Below are positions 7,485 to 15,108 of a stretch of DNA of 21,232 nucleotides, piece by piece. The position numbers and the translations under genes are program-made. Numbering within the stretch: the first letter of the stretch is position 1; every line of letters starts with the position of its first letter. Below the pieces are notes generated by a model. The model had not been told where the DNA came from. It did no database searches and saw only the letters and a list, made by a program, of their open reading frames with translations. Source of the stretch: Lachnoclostridium sp. UBA7122 (GTDB lineage Bacteria; Bacillota; Clostridia; Lachnospirales; Lachnospiraceae). The stretch is taken from assembly GCA_002493085.1 (NCBI GenBank), contig DKXQ01000150.1, forward strand, positions 1 through 21,232, given 5' to 3'.

Positions 7485-7685
7485 TTAAGGCTGTTTTTGC
7501 CTGTCTATTACAATCAGCTTCTTTTCAACTTTATCGATTGCTTCACTACAGTTTTTCACAAGTTTCATGCCTTCTTCATATTTTTTAAAGGATTCTTCAA
7601 GTGTCAGTTCACCGCCCTGAAGCTGGTCTATTATATCATTAAGACATTCAAATGACTGTTCAAGTGTCATCTTCTTTGCTGCCAT
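7485..7685 (-). CDS. xseB: Exodeoxyribonuclease VII small subunit
   Basis: The 66-residue protein has the typical XseB helical pattern: a first helix with Thr-Leu-Glu-Gln-Ser-Phe-Glu, then Leu-Gln-Gly-Gly-Glu-Leu-Thr-Leu-Glu-Glu-Ser-Phe-Lys-Lys-Tyr-Glu-Glu-Gly, then a Lys/Glu helix. Several copies bind one XseA chain to form exonuclease VII, which degrades single-stranded DNA. The start at 7685 lies 26 bp inside the end of xseA in another frame, which implies translational coupling and balanced subunit supply. The ispA start follows 15 bp after its stop. Confidence 0.93.
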   Translation of the reverse strand: MAAKKMTLEQSFECLNDIIDQLQGGELTLEESFKKYEEGMKLVKNCSEAIDKVEKKLIVIDRQKQP

Positions 7686-8889
7686 ATCTGCAATTCCTCT
7701 CTGTTTTATTTACTGTAACTTCTGCCATGCCATCCTGCATATAAAGCGCCAGCTGCTGGCCTTCTTGTATGCCTGCAGCAGACTTTATGCTATTGCCATC
7801 CATATCAGTAATATAAGAATAGCCATTTTTAAGCTTATAAAGCGGGGACAGTCCTTTAAGTTTTTCTGCATACAGCCCAAGCTGGTACTTTGCAGATAAC
7901 AGTTTCTGGTTTATAAGCGCTGACAGCCTGTCTTCACAGTCCGCCAGATACAGCCGCTTCTGTCTGGTAATATCTACAGGGCTTAACTGCCTGAGTGCCA
8001 TATTGTACTGCTCCAGTCCAAGCCTTTTTATCTTTAAAATATTATTTATCTGCCATTTAAGCGAATATGCTGTCTGCCTTAAAGCAGTTTCCACATCCAT
8101 ATATGAATATATGGCAAGCTCTGCTGCAGCAGATGGTGTAGGAGCTCTTAAATCTGCAGCAAAATCTGCTATAGTTACATCTGTTTCATGGCCAACAGCA
8201 GAAATTACAGGTTTTGTGCATGCAGCAACCGTTCTTGCAAGTCTCTCAGAGTTAAACACCCATAAATCTTCTATAGAGCCTCCGCCCCTGCCTATTATAA
8301 TTGTATCTATACCTGTTTTTTCAAAATATTTTATTCCTTCTATAATTGTGTCTTCTGCACCTTCCCCCTGTACTTTTGCGGGATAAAGGTATATCTGTAC
8401 ATATGGATTGCGCCTGCCTGCAACATTGCATATATCATGTATAACAGCGCCCTCTGGGGCAGTTACAACACCGATGCTTTTTGCATATGCAGGTATTTTC
8501 TTTTTCCTGTCTGCATCAAAAAGCCCCTCTTTCCAGAGACGCTTTTTCATCTTCTCATATTCTTCATATAACCTGCCACTGCCATACCTTGTAATCTTTC
8601 TGGCATAGAGCTGGTATTTGCCGTCACGCTCATAGACACTTATGCTTCCCTGTACTGCCACCTCCTGCCCAGCCTCCATCTTAAAATCCAGACCTGTACG
8701 CATTGAAGAAAACATAACACAGGAAAGCTGTGATGCACTGTCTTTAATAGTAAAGTAAATATGTCCTGATGAATGGTATTTGCAATTAGACACTTCTCCC
8801 ATTACAGAAATATTATTCAAAGCATAATCCCTGGCAAACATGTGTTTAATATACATATTAACCTGGGATACGGAATTAATCTCCTGCAT
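7660..8889 (-). CDS. xseA: Exodeoxyribonuclease VII large subunit
   Basis: Catalytic subunit of exonuclease VII, an ATP-independent nuclease on single-stranded DNA used in repair. From the chosen start the product has 409 residues. An N-terminal OB fold carries Val-Met-Gly-Glu-Val-Ser-Asn and Gly-His-Ile-Tyr-Phe-Thr. A catalytic domain follows with Gly-Arg-Gly-Gly-Gly-Ser-Ile-Glu-Asp-Leu-Trp and Gly-His-Glu-Thr-Asp, then Arg-Ala-Pro-Thr-Pro-Ser-Ala-Ala-Ala-Glu. A coiled, basic C-terminal part binds XseB. The frame is open to 8970, but ATG 8889 is preferred: GGAG lies 7 bases upstream and the protein then begins Met-Gln-Glu-Ile-Asn-Ser-Val-Ser-Gln-Val-Asn as homologues do. That start overlaps the nusB end by 14 bp. 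ATG 8904 is the alternative. Confidence 0.94.
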   Translation of the reverse strand: MQEINSVSQVNMYIKHMFARDYALNNISVMGEVSNCKYHSSGHIYFTIKDSASQLSCVMFSSMRTGLDFKMEAGQEVAVQGSISVYERDGKYQLYARKITRYGSGRLYEEYEKMKKRLWKEGLFDADRKKKIPAYAKSIGVVTAPEGAVIHDICNVAGRRNPYVQIYLYPAKVQGEGAEDTIIEGIKYFEKTGIDTIIIGRGGGSIEDLWVFNSERLARTVAACTKPVISAVGHETDVTIADFAADLRAPTPSAAAELAIYSYMDVETALRQTAYSLKWQINNILKIKRLGLEQYNMALRQLSPVDITRQKRLYLADCEDRLSALINQKLLSAKYQLGLYAEKLKGLSPLYKLKNGYSYITDMDGNSIKSAAGIQEGQQLALYMQDGMAEVTVNKTERNCRYGSKEDDT

Positions 8890-9316
8890 AATCCTGCTCC
8901 ACATTACTTTCTTTGCCCCGGACAACGGAAGCAAGTATTCCATTAACAAATCCTTTTGCCTTTCCAGCACAGTAAATTTTTGAAAGCTCTACTGCTTCAT
9001 TTATAGCTACACCATCTGGCACATCATCATCATACAGTATTTCAAATATAGCCAGACGCAGCACTGTAAGTTCCGCTTTTGATATTCTTTTTACTGTCCA
9101 CCCATTGGATTTTTCCTCAATTTGTGCATCTATTTTATCAAGATGGCTTAATATGCTATTAAACTTGTTACGCAGTTCTTTTTTATCTTTTTCAGAGGCA
9201 TTCTCTATCTCATCTTCAAGATAAATATCTGTCTGTCCTGAAAGTTCCTCACGGTCGTAAAAGTCCAGACGGAAAAGCATAATGTATAAATTTTCCCTGA
9301 ATTTTTTTCTTGTCAT
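8876..9316 (-). CDS. nusB: Transcription antitermination factor NusB
   Basis: RNA-binding component of the NusB-NusE complex that supports antitermination on rRNA operons. From ATG 9316 the protein has 146 residues and is all-helical in character. It begins Met-Thr-Arg-Lys-Lys-Phe-Arg-Glu-Asn, like family members. The conserved C-terminal half contains Glu-Leu-Thr-Val-Leu-Arg-Leu-Ala, Pro-Asp-Gly-Val-Ala-Ile-Asn-Glu-Ala-Val-Glu-Leu and Lys-Gly-Phe-Val-Asn-Gly-Ile-Leu. An in-frame GTG at 9346 overlaps the asp23 stop and would add ten unrelated residues, so it is less likely. The gene lies 22 bp after asp23 and overlaps xseA. Confidence 0.93.
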   Translation of the reverse strand: MTRKKFRENLYIMLFRLDFYDREELSGQTDIYLEDEIENASEKDKKELRNKFNSILSHLDKIDAQIEEKSNGWTVKRISKAELTVLRLAIFEILYDDDVPDGVAINEAVELSKIYCAGKAKGFVNGILASVVRGKESNVEQDYAGD

Positions 9317-9338
9317 ATCTATTGTACCTTGCTTTCTT

Positions 9339-9689
9339 TTATACACTATCAGCTAAATTAACACCCGTTACACGTACATTGACTTCCTGGACTATAAGCC
9401 CTGTCATAGTCTCAATCTGCTGGCTTACCCTGTTCTGTACCTGCTCTGAAACCTCCTTTATGCTGTACCCATATTTTACATTAAGCATAATATCTACGTG
9501 CACAAAACCCTCTTCCATTGCAACCTTAACTTTCTTTGCAAGGTTTCTCATGCCAAATTTTCCTATAAGCTCATTAGTAATATTTCCTGCTATTGAGCTT
9601 ACACCATCTGTTTCTGTTGCGGCAAGCGCAGCTATAATTGCAACGACATCTGATGCAATCTTTACTTCGCCAATCCCCTTTTTCTCCAT
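9339..9689 (-). CDS. Asp23/Gls24 family envelope stress protein
   Basis: A 116-residue Asp23-family protein. It starts with Gly-Glu-Val-Lys-Ile-Ala-Ser-Asp-Val-Val-Ala-Ile-Ile-Ala and has the conserved Ala-Thr-Glu-Thr-Asp-Gly-Val and Val-His-Val-Asp-Ile-Met-Leu-Asn-Val-Lys-Tyr-Gly segments. It ends with Thr-Gly-Leu-Ile-Val-Gln-Glu-Val-Asn-Val-Arg-Val-Thr-Gly-Val. Relatives such as staphylococcal Asp23 sit at the membrane and affect envelope homeostasis; in Clostridia the gene commonly precedes nusB, with unknown role. ATG 9689 is chosen over 9707 because GGAGG lies 6 bases before it. It is the first gene after promoter 9744-9771, so it heads the vegetative operon that ends with nadK. Confidence 0.9.
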   Translation of the reverse strand: MEKKGIGEVKIASDVVAIIAALAATETDGVSSIAGNITNELIGKFGMRNLAKKVKVAMEEGFVHVDIMLNVKYGYSIKEVSEQVQNRVSQQIETMTGLIVQEVNVRVTGVNLADSV

Positions 9690-9743
9690 AATAATCCTCC
9701 ATGCCACTTACTGCGGCTCCAAATAGTAAGCTGTATCTAATTT

Positions 9744-9771
9744 ATTATACCAAAATGTCAGACTTTTGCAA
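9744..9771 (-). promoter_or_regulatory. Sigma-A-type promoter of the asp23-nadK operon
   Basis: Read on the minus strand, TTGCAA (9771-9766) is followed by a 16-bp spacer and a perfect TATAAT (9749-9744). The -10 is preceded by TGG, giving an extended -10 (TGnTATAAT). It lies in the 96-bp gap between spoIIIAH and asp23, about 55 bases before the asp23 ATG. It would separate vegetative expression of asp23-nusB-xseAB-ispA-dxs-tlyA-nadK from sporulation-specific transcription of spoIIIA. Confidence 0.75.
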
Positions 9772-9785
9772 TCTTTACTTTGCTT

Positions 9786-10478
9786 CTATTCATTATTATC
9801 TGTAACTTTTACAGGTGTTATTACAATTTTATCTGATTCTATGCCTGTTTTGCGTCTTACAATATCTTCTACCTGTGCTATCTGTTTCTCTGTAAGCCCA
9901 TTTGAATCCACTACAACATCCGCATTGCCATCGCTTATGCTTACAATTGCATTTTGAAATCCTTTTGCCTGCAGCATAAGTTCAGCAGCATTTTCCCTTT
10001 CAGAATTTTTTGTAATATTGGCAACTTGTTTTATTGCAGATTGTTTATCTGCAGAAGCAACTGATTTATTATTGACTATATTCATAAGGGTCTCTTTATT
10101 CTTAGCCCGCGTCTGTTCCCTTGTAAGTTTTGCAGATGCAAAATAGTCTGCACCAATTGTATTTGAAACCATTACTGCTTCGCCAGGGCTTTCTTCTGAT
10201 GCTACCACTTCCCCGCTGTCAGCAACTACATAATCATCATTTCCTTTATCCTCTGCTGAAATATCTGTTGTAAAATCTTCTTCATCTGTTTTCTCTGCCT
10301 GGCTGCCAGATGAATCATCCACATTCTGGCTGTTATTGTCACTTACTGTTTCCTTGCTGCTTTTTTTAAGTCCGCTTGTGCTGATTTCCTGCCCAGTAAA
10401 ATTCAAGTAACCTGCTACAACTATCATCACTGCAAGCGCTGTAATAATAATCTGGTTTTTGTGAGATGCTTTTTTCAT
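9786..10478 (-). CDS. spoIIIAH: Stage III sporulation protein AH
   Basis: Mother-cell half of the SpoIIIAH-SpoIIQ zipper and channel that links mother cell and engulfed forespore. The 230-residue protein has a short basic start, one membrane helix (about 9-27), and a long Ser/Asp/Glu-rich linker (about 35-110). A C-terminal ring-building domain, related to EscJ/PrgK secretion-ring proteins, begins near Arg-Glu-Gln-Thr-Arg-Ala-Lys-Asn-Lys-Glu and ends in Val-Ile-Thr-Pro-Val. It is the last of the eight spoIIIA genes, 18 bp after spoIIIAG. The acidic linker looks longer than the rest of the fold needs. The vegetative promoter for asp23 lies directly after its stop. Confidence 0.93.
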   Translation of the reverse strand: MKKASHKNQIIITALAVMIVVAGYLNFTGQEISTSGLKKSSKETVSDNNSQNVDDSSGSQAEKTDEEDFTTDISAEDKGNDDYVVADSGEVVASEESPGEAVMVSNTIGADYFASAKLTREQTRAKNKETLMNIVNNKSVASADKQSAIKQVANITKNSERENAAELMLQAKGFQNAIVSISDGNADVVVDSNGLTEKQIAQVEDIVRRKTGIESDKIVITPVKVTDNNE

Positions 10479-10496
10479 TACATTAATCCTTTCATT

Positions 10497-11120
10497 TTAT
10501 TTTTCCATCTTCATTACTTTGATTTTATGAGGTTCGATTGAAAATAATGCCACTACAGCGTCAATTATTTCACTATCTTTTTTCCCGGTTCCTGCACCCT
10601 GTGCAACAACTGCTACACCTTCTATCCTGGGTGAATTTACCTGCACAACATATGGATGTTCACCGCCATCTGATGAAATTATCACATTTTCACTTTTTGA
10701 ACTGTACTCTTGTTTTTTCCTGCTCCCTCCCCTCATATCATTTTCATCTGTACTATTTTCAGTATTGTCAGTATTTTGTAATGTCATACGTTCTTCTGAT
10801 GATGCAAGTGTAATCATAACCTTGACTTTGCCTATTCCCTCAACCTCCCCCAATACTTCCTCAAGCTTTTTCTCTTCTCTTGCTGTATATTCTGCCATAG
10901 CATCAAGGGCAGCAGATTCACTTAAAGTTTCAGGAATACTGGCAGCTTTATCTGTATTTTTAGTGTAATATATATCATCACTTGCATTATCTTTCTCTTT
11001 TTTATCAGCAACAGATGTAACGACAAGTACAATTCCAGCAAGAATTATTATAATAATGCGTGGAAGCCCTATTTTCTGGATTATCTCACCCAGATTTTTA
11101 TTATCCTGCTTTATTCCCAT
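10497..11120 (-). CDS. spoIIIAG: Stage III sporulation protein AG
   Basis: Forms the large ring of the mother cell-forespore transport apparatus. The 207-residue product has a cytoplasmic N-terminus, a membrane helix (about 20-37) and a ring-building domain with Glu-Gly-Ile-Gly-Lys-Val-Lys-Val-Met-Ile-Thr-Leu. That domain is interrupted by a polar insertion (Asn-Thr-Asp-Asn-Thr-Glu region, then Ser-Ser-Lys-Ser-Glu) and resumes with Pro-Arg-Ile-Glu-Gly-Val-Ala-Val-Val-Ala-Gln-Gly-Ala. The insertion matches the beta-region known to build the AG barrel. Its start overlaps the spoIIIAF stop by 10 bp, implying coupling; spoIIIAH follows after 18 bp. Confidence 0.94.
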   Translation of the reverse strand: MGIKQDNKNLGEIIQKIGLPRIIIIILAGIVLVVTSVADKKEKDNASDDIYYTKNTDKAASIPETLSESAALDAMAEYTAREEKKLEEVLGEVEGIGKVKVMITLASSEERMTLQNTDNTENSTDENDMRGGSRKKQEYSSKSENVIISSDGGEHPYVVQVNSPRIEGVAVVAQGAGTGKKDSEIIDAVVALFSIEPHKIKVMKMEK

Positions 11121-11749
11121 ATATTTACTGCCGCCTCCTTTATCAGAAAATAGCTGCTTATATCTTCCTTAAGCCTCTTGGCATTTTTGCCTTTAACTGG
11201 TTTTCTGATGTCCTCTCTTCCAGCATTGCTGGTATTCCCGCAATTTTCATCAGACATTATATTTATAGTTTCTATATCAACTGTTTTAATGCTGCCAGTG
11301 CCTGTATCCACAGGCTGGCTGCCAGTCTCTTTGCTGTTGCCAGCAGTCATTTCTATATCAACTGATACCAGTTGTATAGAACTGTTGCCACTGTTAAACT
11401 TAGTTTCAATATTTTTAACGTTAATGCCCCTTTTCTGTGCCATTTTCTTAATCTGTACTTCAATATCCTCCTTACACTCTTCCCTTATAATCTCCTCAAA
11501 CCTTCCATCTGCTATATCCAGTTCATCACTTACACTATCTAATTCAAAATTAAAAACAGCTTCTTCCAGAAGCCTGTACCAGCCATCACCGCCTGATAAA
11601 AAACTTACCAGCGGGCTGGCCATAAGAAGCACAAGTACCAGCCCGCTGAAAAACTTAAAATACATCTTAAAACTCTCATTATTAATAATACCCTTCATCA
11701 CAGTAACAAGCAGGGCAAATACAAGTATATTTTTAACAAAGCCAGCCAT
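11111..11749 (-). CDS. spoIIIAF: Stage III sporulation protein AF
   Basis: Membrane component of the SpoIIIA complex, 212 residues. Two N-terminal hydrophobic helices (about 4-20 and 32-50, with Met-Ala-Ser-Pro-Leu) anchor a soluble domain with a ring-building-type fold in studied homologues. The segment from Lys-Arg-Gly-Ile-Asn-Val-Lys-Asn-Ile to Val-Ser-Val-Asp-Ile-Glu-Met fits that fold. The Thr/Gly/Ser-rich and Lys-rich tail (about 140-200) is variable. AGGAGG six bases before ATG 11749 fixes the start. spoIIIAE ends 38 bp upstream and spoIIIAG overlaps its end. Confidence 0.9.
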   Translation of the reverse strand: MAGFVKNILVFALLVTVMKGIINNESFKMYFKFFSGLVLVLLMASPLVSFLSGGDGWYRLLEEAVFNFELDSVSDELDIADGRFEEIIREECKEDIEVQIKKMAQKRGINVKNIETKFNSGNSSIQLVSVDIEMTAGNSKETGSQPVDTGTGSIKTVDIETINIMSDENCGNTSNAGREDIRKPVKGKNAKRLKEDISSYFLIKEAAVNIWE

Positions 11750-11787
11750 ATGTGTCCTCCTGTTTTATACACGTCCAAAATGATTTA

Positions 11788-12843
11788 CTATGTTGTCATT
11801 GCGCTAATCAGTGCTATTGATATTACAAACATCATGCATCCTGTCCCTACTGCATATACCTGCATTTTCAGTGCAGTCACCGCTGCATCCAGGCAGCTGG
11901 CAATTCTTTTATCTGAAACAGGCTGTATAAATGCCGAAATTATCTGGTATATAACCTTGCTTGTAAAAATCTTTAAAACCGGAATAAGACATATAAAAAT
12001 TACCACAGCTATCCCGGCAATGCCAACCGCATTTTTAACAAGTTTGCCTGCACATAATACTGTACTTGCAACATTGCTTACTGTGTTACCGATGCCTGGT
12101 ATAGAACTTCCCATTTTTACGATAACTGAGTTTTTTGCTTCTGCTGCAACAGGTACTACAAGTCCCTGCACAACGTTTACTCCCATAATTATGCCAAACA
12201 TTGTTTTAAGCCCTGTATTTACCATATCTTTAATAAGGCTTGCAAGCCTTGAAAACATATCTTCTTCTGAAATCTGGCTTGCAATCCGCAGAAAAAAATA
12301 AAATTCTATGGCTGGCAGTGCAAAGTTTACAATAACATAACTTGCCACATTCATCATAAGCAGTGTAAATTCATAAAATACACTTCCTGCTATACTTCCA
12401 TATGTAAATGTAATACATGTAAAATATGCCAGCGAAAATATTTTTATAAAGTCAAATACTTTTTGTAGTGTTCCAGCTGCAACTGAGCTTATCTGTACAA
12501 ATGAAACTGTAAGAACTGAAAAAAACAGCATGTACACCATATAAAATGCTGTTTCTGCAACTTTTTTGCCTTGCAGGAGTTTTGAAAAATTAGCAATTAC
12601 AGCGCCCATAACAGCTATAATGATAAGATATATATATAGGTTTTTTTCCTGTATTATATTATCATGTATGCCATTTAGAATAAATTTTACAGTTTCTTCA
12701 AATGAAAAAGGACTCTGGCCATTTACTATATTTCCTACATAATCTGAAAAGTTAAATGTATATCCGCCAAGTGTTTCATCAATAATCTTTTGTATATCCC
12801 CATCTGATATTTCCTGCAGAATACTATCAGTAACATTTTCCAT
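11788..12843 (-). CDS. spoIIIAE: Stage III sporulation protein AE
   Basis: Multi-spanning membrane protein of the SpoIIIA apparatus, with about seven hydrophobic segments from residue 70 to the end. The family is recognised by Gly-Lys-Lys-Val-Ala-Glu-Thr-Ala-Phe-Tyr-Met, Gly-Leu-Lys-Thr-Met-Phe-Gly-Ile and Ser-Ile-Pro-Gly-Ile-Gly-Asn-Thr-Val. The product has 351 residues. The Bacillus subtilis protein is about 400 residues and starts with a signal peptide; here the N-terminus is soluble and no upstream in-frame start exists. AGGAG precedes ATG 12843 by about 10 bases. spoIIIAD ends 20 bp upstream. Confidence 0.93.
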   Translation of the reverse strand: MENVTDSILQEISDGDIQKIIDETLGGYTFNFSDYVGNIVNGQSPFSFEETVKFILNGIHDNIIQEKNLYIYLIIIAVMGAVIANFSKLLQGKKVAETAFYMVYMLFFSVLTVSFVQISSVAAGTLQKVFDFIKIFSLAYFTCITFTYGSIAGSVFYEFTLLMMNVASYVIVNFALPAIEFYFFLRIASQISEEDMFSRLASLIKDMVNTGLKTMFGIIMGVNVVQGLVVPVAAEAKNSVIVKMGSSIPGIGNTVSNVASTVLCAGKLVKNAVGIAGIAVVIFICLIPVLKIFTSKVIYQIISAFIQPVSDKRIASCLDAAVTALKMQVYAVGTGCMMFVISIALISAMTT

Positions 12844-12863
12844 ATCTACACCACTCCTGCCAG

Positions 12864-13241
12864 CTATAAAATTTCTGATATTGTCTGTAACAGTGACTTT
12901 ATTACAGGCATGCTTATTGCAATAATCATAACTTTGCCAAAAAATTCAATCTGGTTTCCAACTGCGCCAAATCCCGCATCCCTGCACAAGTTGGAGGAAA
13001 ATTCCGCAACATATGTAATTCCAGCCATTTTAAGCAGGATACTTATATAAATGGAGTTATTGCCAAGATAATCTTCTGCTATATGGATTACACTAATCAC
13101 ATCATTAATCCTTGACAAGGCAAGTCCAAGTATAAGAAGGCTTGCAGCAAGTATAATTAACATTGCAAATTCCTGTTGGCCTTTCTTTACAACCATCGCC
13201 AGAAAAGCAGCAATTATACCTATAACAGCAACTTTTACCAT
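12864..13241 (-). CDS. spoIIIAD: Stage III sporulation protein AD
   Basis: A 125-residue membrane protein with about four hydrophobic segments, including one at the start (about 3-18), one at 26-46 and others near 65-80 and 100-120. It has the family signature Ile-Thr-Tyr-Val-Ala-Glu-Phe-Ser-Ser-Asn-Leu-Cys-Arg-Asp-Ala-Gly. Together with SpoIIIAC and AE it is thought to form the membrane core of the mother-cell transport machine. It begins 6 bp after spoIIIAC. Length and motif agree with homologues. Confidence 0.93.
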   Translation of the reverse strand: MVKVAVIGIIAAFLAMVVKKGQQEFAMLIILAASLLILGLALSRINDVISVIHIAEDYLGNNSIYISILLKMAGITYVAEFSSNLCRDAGFGAVGNQIEFFGKVMIIAISMPVIKSLLQTISEIL

Positions 13242-13247
13242 TTTAAA

Positions 13248-13445
13248 TCACCCCATTGAAAATAACTTCTGTATAGTCTCAAATAATTCTTCTATATATG
13301 GAACTATCCACAATAATACAAGAATAAGACCTGCAAGGCTCACCAGAAATGCCTGTTCATCCCTGCCAGAATGTTTAAGGACCTGTCCAAGCACTGATAC
13401 AAGTATTCCCACAGCAGCAATTCTAAAAATAAGATTAATTGTCAT
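13248..13445 (-). CDS. spoIIIAC: Stage III sporulation protein AC
   Basis: A 65-residue protein with two hydrophobic helices (about 5-22 and 32-52) separated by a polar loop, Lys-His-Ser-Gly-Arg-Asp-Glu-Gln-Ala. This is the usual SpoIIIAC size and pattern. It shares sequence character with SpoIIIAD, which follows after 6 bp. Its position between spoIIIAB and spoIIIAD leaves little doubt. Confidence 0.92.
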   Translation of the reverse strand: MTINLIFRIAAVGILVSVLGQVLKHSGRDEQAFLVSLAGLILVLLWIVPYIEELFETIQKLFSMG

Positions 13446-13478
13446 ATTATTCCTCCAAATCCAGAAGTGCCCCAGACA

Positions 13479-13994
13479 TCATATGAGCAAAATACTGATA
13501 AATATTCCCGCTGCTGCCCCTGTGGCATGGCATACCCTTGCCCTGTCCTTATATCCGCTCTTTGCCGCCTTTATCATGCTGCTAATCCTGTCTTTAAATA
13601 TTTCCAGTGTATGAAGCTGGCTCTGCCTGTCCAGATTGCCGGTATTTTTGCCAACTTCTTCTAAAAACAGCCTGTCTTCATATAAAAGATATTTAATCCA
13701 TGAGCTGTTATCCAGTTCACTAACCCATATACTGTACAAGTCACACCCTGTCCTCTCCGAAAGCCTGTCATACATCCTGAGCCAGAAACCACTGCAATAT
13801 CTGCCTCTTAATGCCAGACTGGCAAATATCTCTGCTATATCTTCAGCAGCATATTCTATTCCGCCATATATAAACTGCAGTGCCTGTTCAAGTTCTTCTA
13901 AAATATGTATCCTGATTCTGCCTTTTTCAGCAAAATAATTTCCAGCCAGTATTCCGCCTGATACTATAAGCAATACACCTATAAACTTAATCAT
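13479..13994 (-). CDS. spoIIIAB: Stage III sporulation protein AB
   Basis: A 171-residue membrane-associated protein with an N-terminal helix (about 3-20) and a C-terminal hydrophobic end (about 155-171). Between them is a helical domain recognisable by Leu-Glu-Gln-Ala-Leu-Gln-Phe-Ile-Tyr-Gly-Gly-Ile-Glu-Tyr and the later Leu-Gly-Asn-type motif replaced here by Thr-Gly-Asn-Leu-Asp-Arg-Gln. In structure SpoIIIAB resembles type II secretion component GspF-like proteins. The start ATG overlaps the spoIIIAA stop by 4 bp (ATGA), implying translational coupling. A 33-bp gap precedes spoIIIAC. Confidence 0.9.
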   Translation of the reverse strand: MIKFIGVLLIVSGGILAGNYFAEKGRIRIHILEELEQALQFIYGGIEYAAEDIAEIFASLALRGRYCSGFWLRMYDRLSERTGCDLYSIWVSELDNSSWIKYLLYEDRLFLEEVGKNTGNLDRQSQLHTLEIFKDRISSMIKAAKSGYKDRARVCHATGAAAGIFISILLI

Positions 13995-14998
13995 GCACTT
14001 TTCACCCCATCTGTGCTTTTGTCTCTGGATACATTATAATCATGTTTATATATAACAGACCCCCTTTCATCAAATATCTGGCTTATCTTTCCTGTTTGTC
14101 CGGCCTCTAACAGAATATATCTTTGAAAAGCCTGTTCTTTTACAAGGCTTCCAAGCACAGGTTTATTTCTTATATCACCCATGTCAATGCCATGGACTGT
14201 TGCTATCACACGTATGCCACAGTTCATAACATAACTGGCAGCACTTGCATCTTTATTAGAGCCAATCTCGTCCACTGCAATTATTTCAGGTGCCATTGAC
14301 CGCACAAGCATCATCATCCCCTCTGCTTTCGGACAGCCGTCCAGTATATCTGAACGGCATCCAAGGTCATTCTGTGGACATCCCTTATAACATGCACCAA
14401 GTTCTGAACGCTCATCAACAACACCAACAGTAAAGCCACGTCTGTGCCCATCCCCATCTGATAATATGCGTATCATATCCCTTAACAAAGTTGTCTTTCC
14501 ACACCTTGGAGGCGATATAAGCAGTGTATTGTAGATACTGTCGTTATGCATGATATAAGGTATAATTTCCTTACTGCATCCCATTGCCTGATGTGCAACC
14601 CTGATATTTAAAAAAGATATATTACTCATATTTTTTACTCTCCCATTTTCCCACAATATTTTTCCTGCCACACCTACCCTGTGTCCTCCTTGTACCGTTA
14701 TATACCCCTGCCTCAGTTCTTCTTCAAATGCATATCTGGAATAACTGCTTATGTAATCCATAGCCTCCCTTATTTCACTGGCAGAAATGCAGTACGCCTT
14801 TTTTATATTATGCGTAAGCCCGCTATTTATGCCTAAAAAATACTCATTGCCTCTATATACGATAATAAGAGGCCTGCCTGCCCTTAAGCGTATTTCCTGT
14901 ATGCCATATAAACAGTCAAAAGTTTCTCTAACCATTTTTCTGGCTTGAACAGGAAGAATTTGCAAAACTTGTCCTATATTGTCTCTGCTGCCATCCAT
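13991..14998 (-). CDS. spoIIIAA: Stage III sporulation protein AA (ATPase)
   Basis: Secretion-type ATPase thought to power the mother cell-forespore channel. The 335-residue product has an N-terminal domain with Glu-Ile-Arg-Leu-Arg-Ala-Gly-Arg-Pro, then Gln-Gly-Gly-His-Arg-Val-Gly-Val-Ala-Gly. The Walker A is Pro-Pro-Arg-Cys-Gly-Lys-Thr-Thr at 163-170, Asp-Glu-Arg-Ser-Glu-Leu is near 195-200, and Walker B Ile-Ile-Ala-Val-Asp-Glu-Ile-Gly is at 239-246. GGGAGG precedes ATG 14998 by six bases. It opens the spoIIIA operon; a sigma-E promoter is expected. CATATACA just upstream (near 15035-15046) resembles a sigma-E -10 element, but its -35 would overlap the aroE terminator, so I do not annotate it. 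Confidence 0.95.
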   Translation of the reverse strand: MDGSRDNIGQVLQILPVQARKMVRETFDCLYGIQEIRLRAGRPLIIVYRGNEYFLGINSGLTHNIKKAYCISASEIREAMDYISSYSRYAFEEELRQGYITVQGGHRVGVAGKILWENGRVKNMSNISFLNIRVAHQAMGCSKEIIPYIMHNDSIYNTLLISPPRCGKTTLLRDMIRILSDGDGHRRGFTVGVVDERSELGACYKGCPQNDLGCRSDILDGCPKAEGMMMLVRSMAPEIIAVDEIGSNKDASAASYVMNCGIRVIATVHGIDMGDIRNKPVLGSLVKEQAFQRYILLEAGQTGKISQIFDERGSVIYKHDYNVSRDKSTDGVKSA

Positions 14999-15047
14999 AA
15001 TTAACCTCCCATATACAAATTATTTTTGCCTCTAAAACATGTATATG

Positions 15048-15079
15048 AAAAAAAGGCAGCTTTTATTACAAGCTGCCTT
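15048..15079 (-). terminator. Rho-independent terminator after aroE
   Basis: On the minus strand AAGGCAGCTT and AAGCTGCCTT (15079-15070 and 15062-15053) form a perfect 10-bp stem with a 7-nt loop, followed by a run of T (complement of 15052-15048). It lies about 30 bases after the aroE stop and isolates the aroE transcript from spoIIIAA. Confidence 0.88.
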
Positions 15080-15108
15080 ACTGCAATCTAATATTACATT
15101 AAGTAAAA

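Noticed and set aside
9346..9346. GTG 9346 as nusB start, ATG 8970 as xseA start, ATG 9707 as asp23 start, TTG 19229 as lacI start
   Set aside because: Each longer start adds residues unlike the family or lacks a ribosome site; the shorter starts used here have better Shine-Dalgarno spacing and family-like N-termini.
11178..11783. 201-residue open frame on the plus strand
   Set aside because: Antisense to spoIIIAF; hydrophobic composition reflects complement of Glu/Lys/Asn codons.
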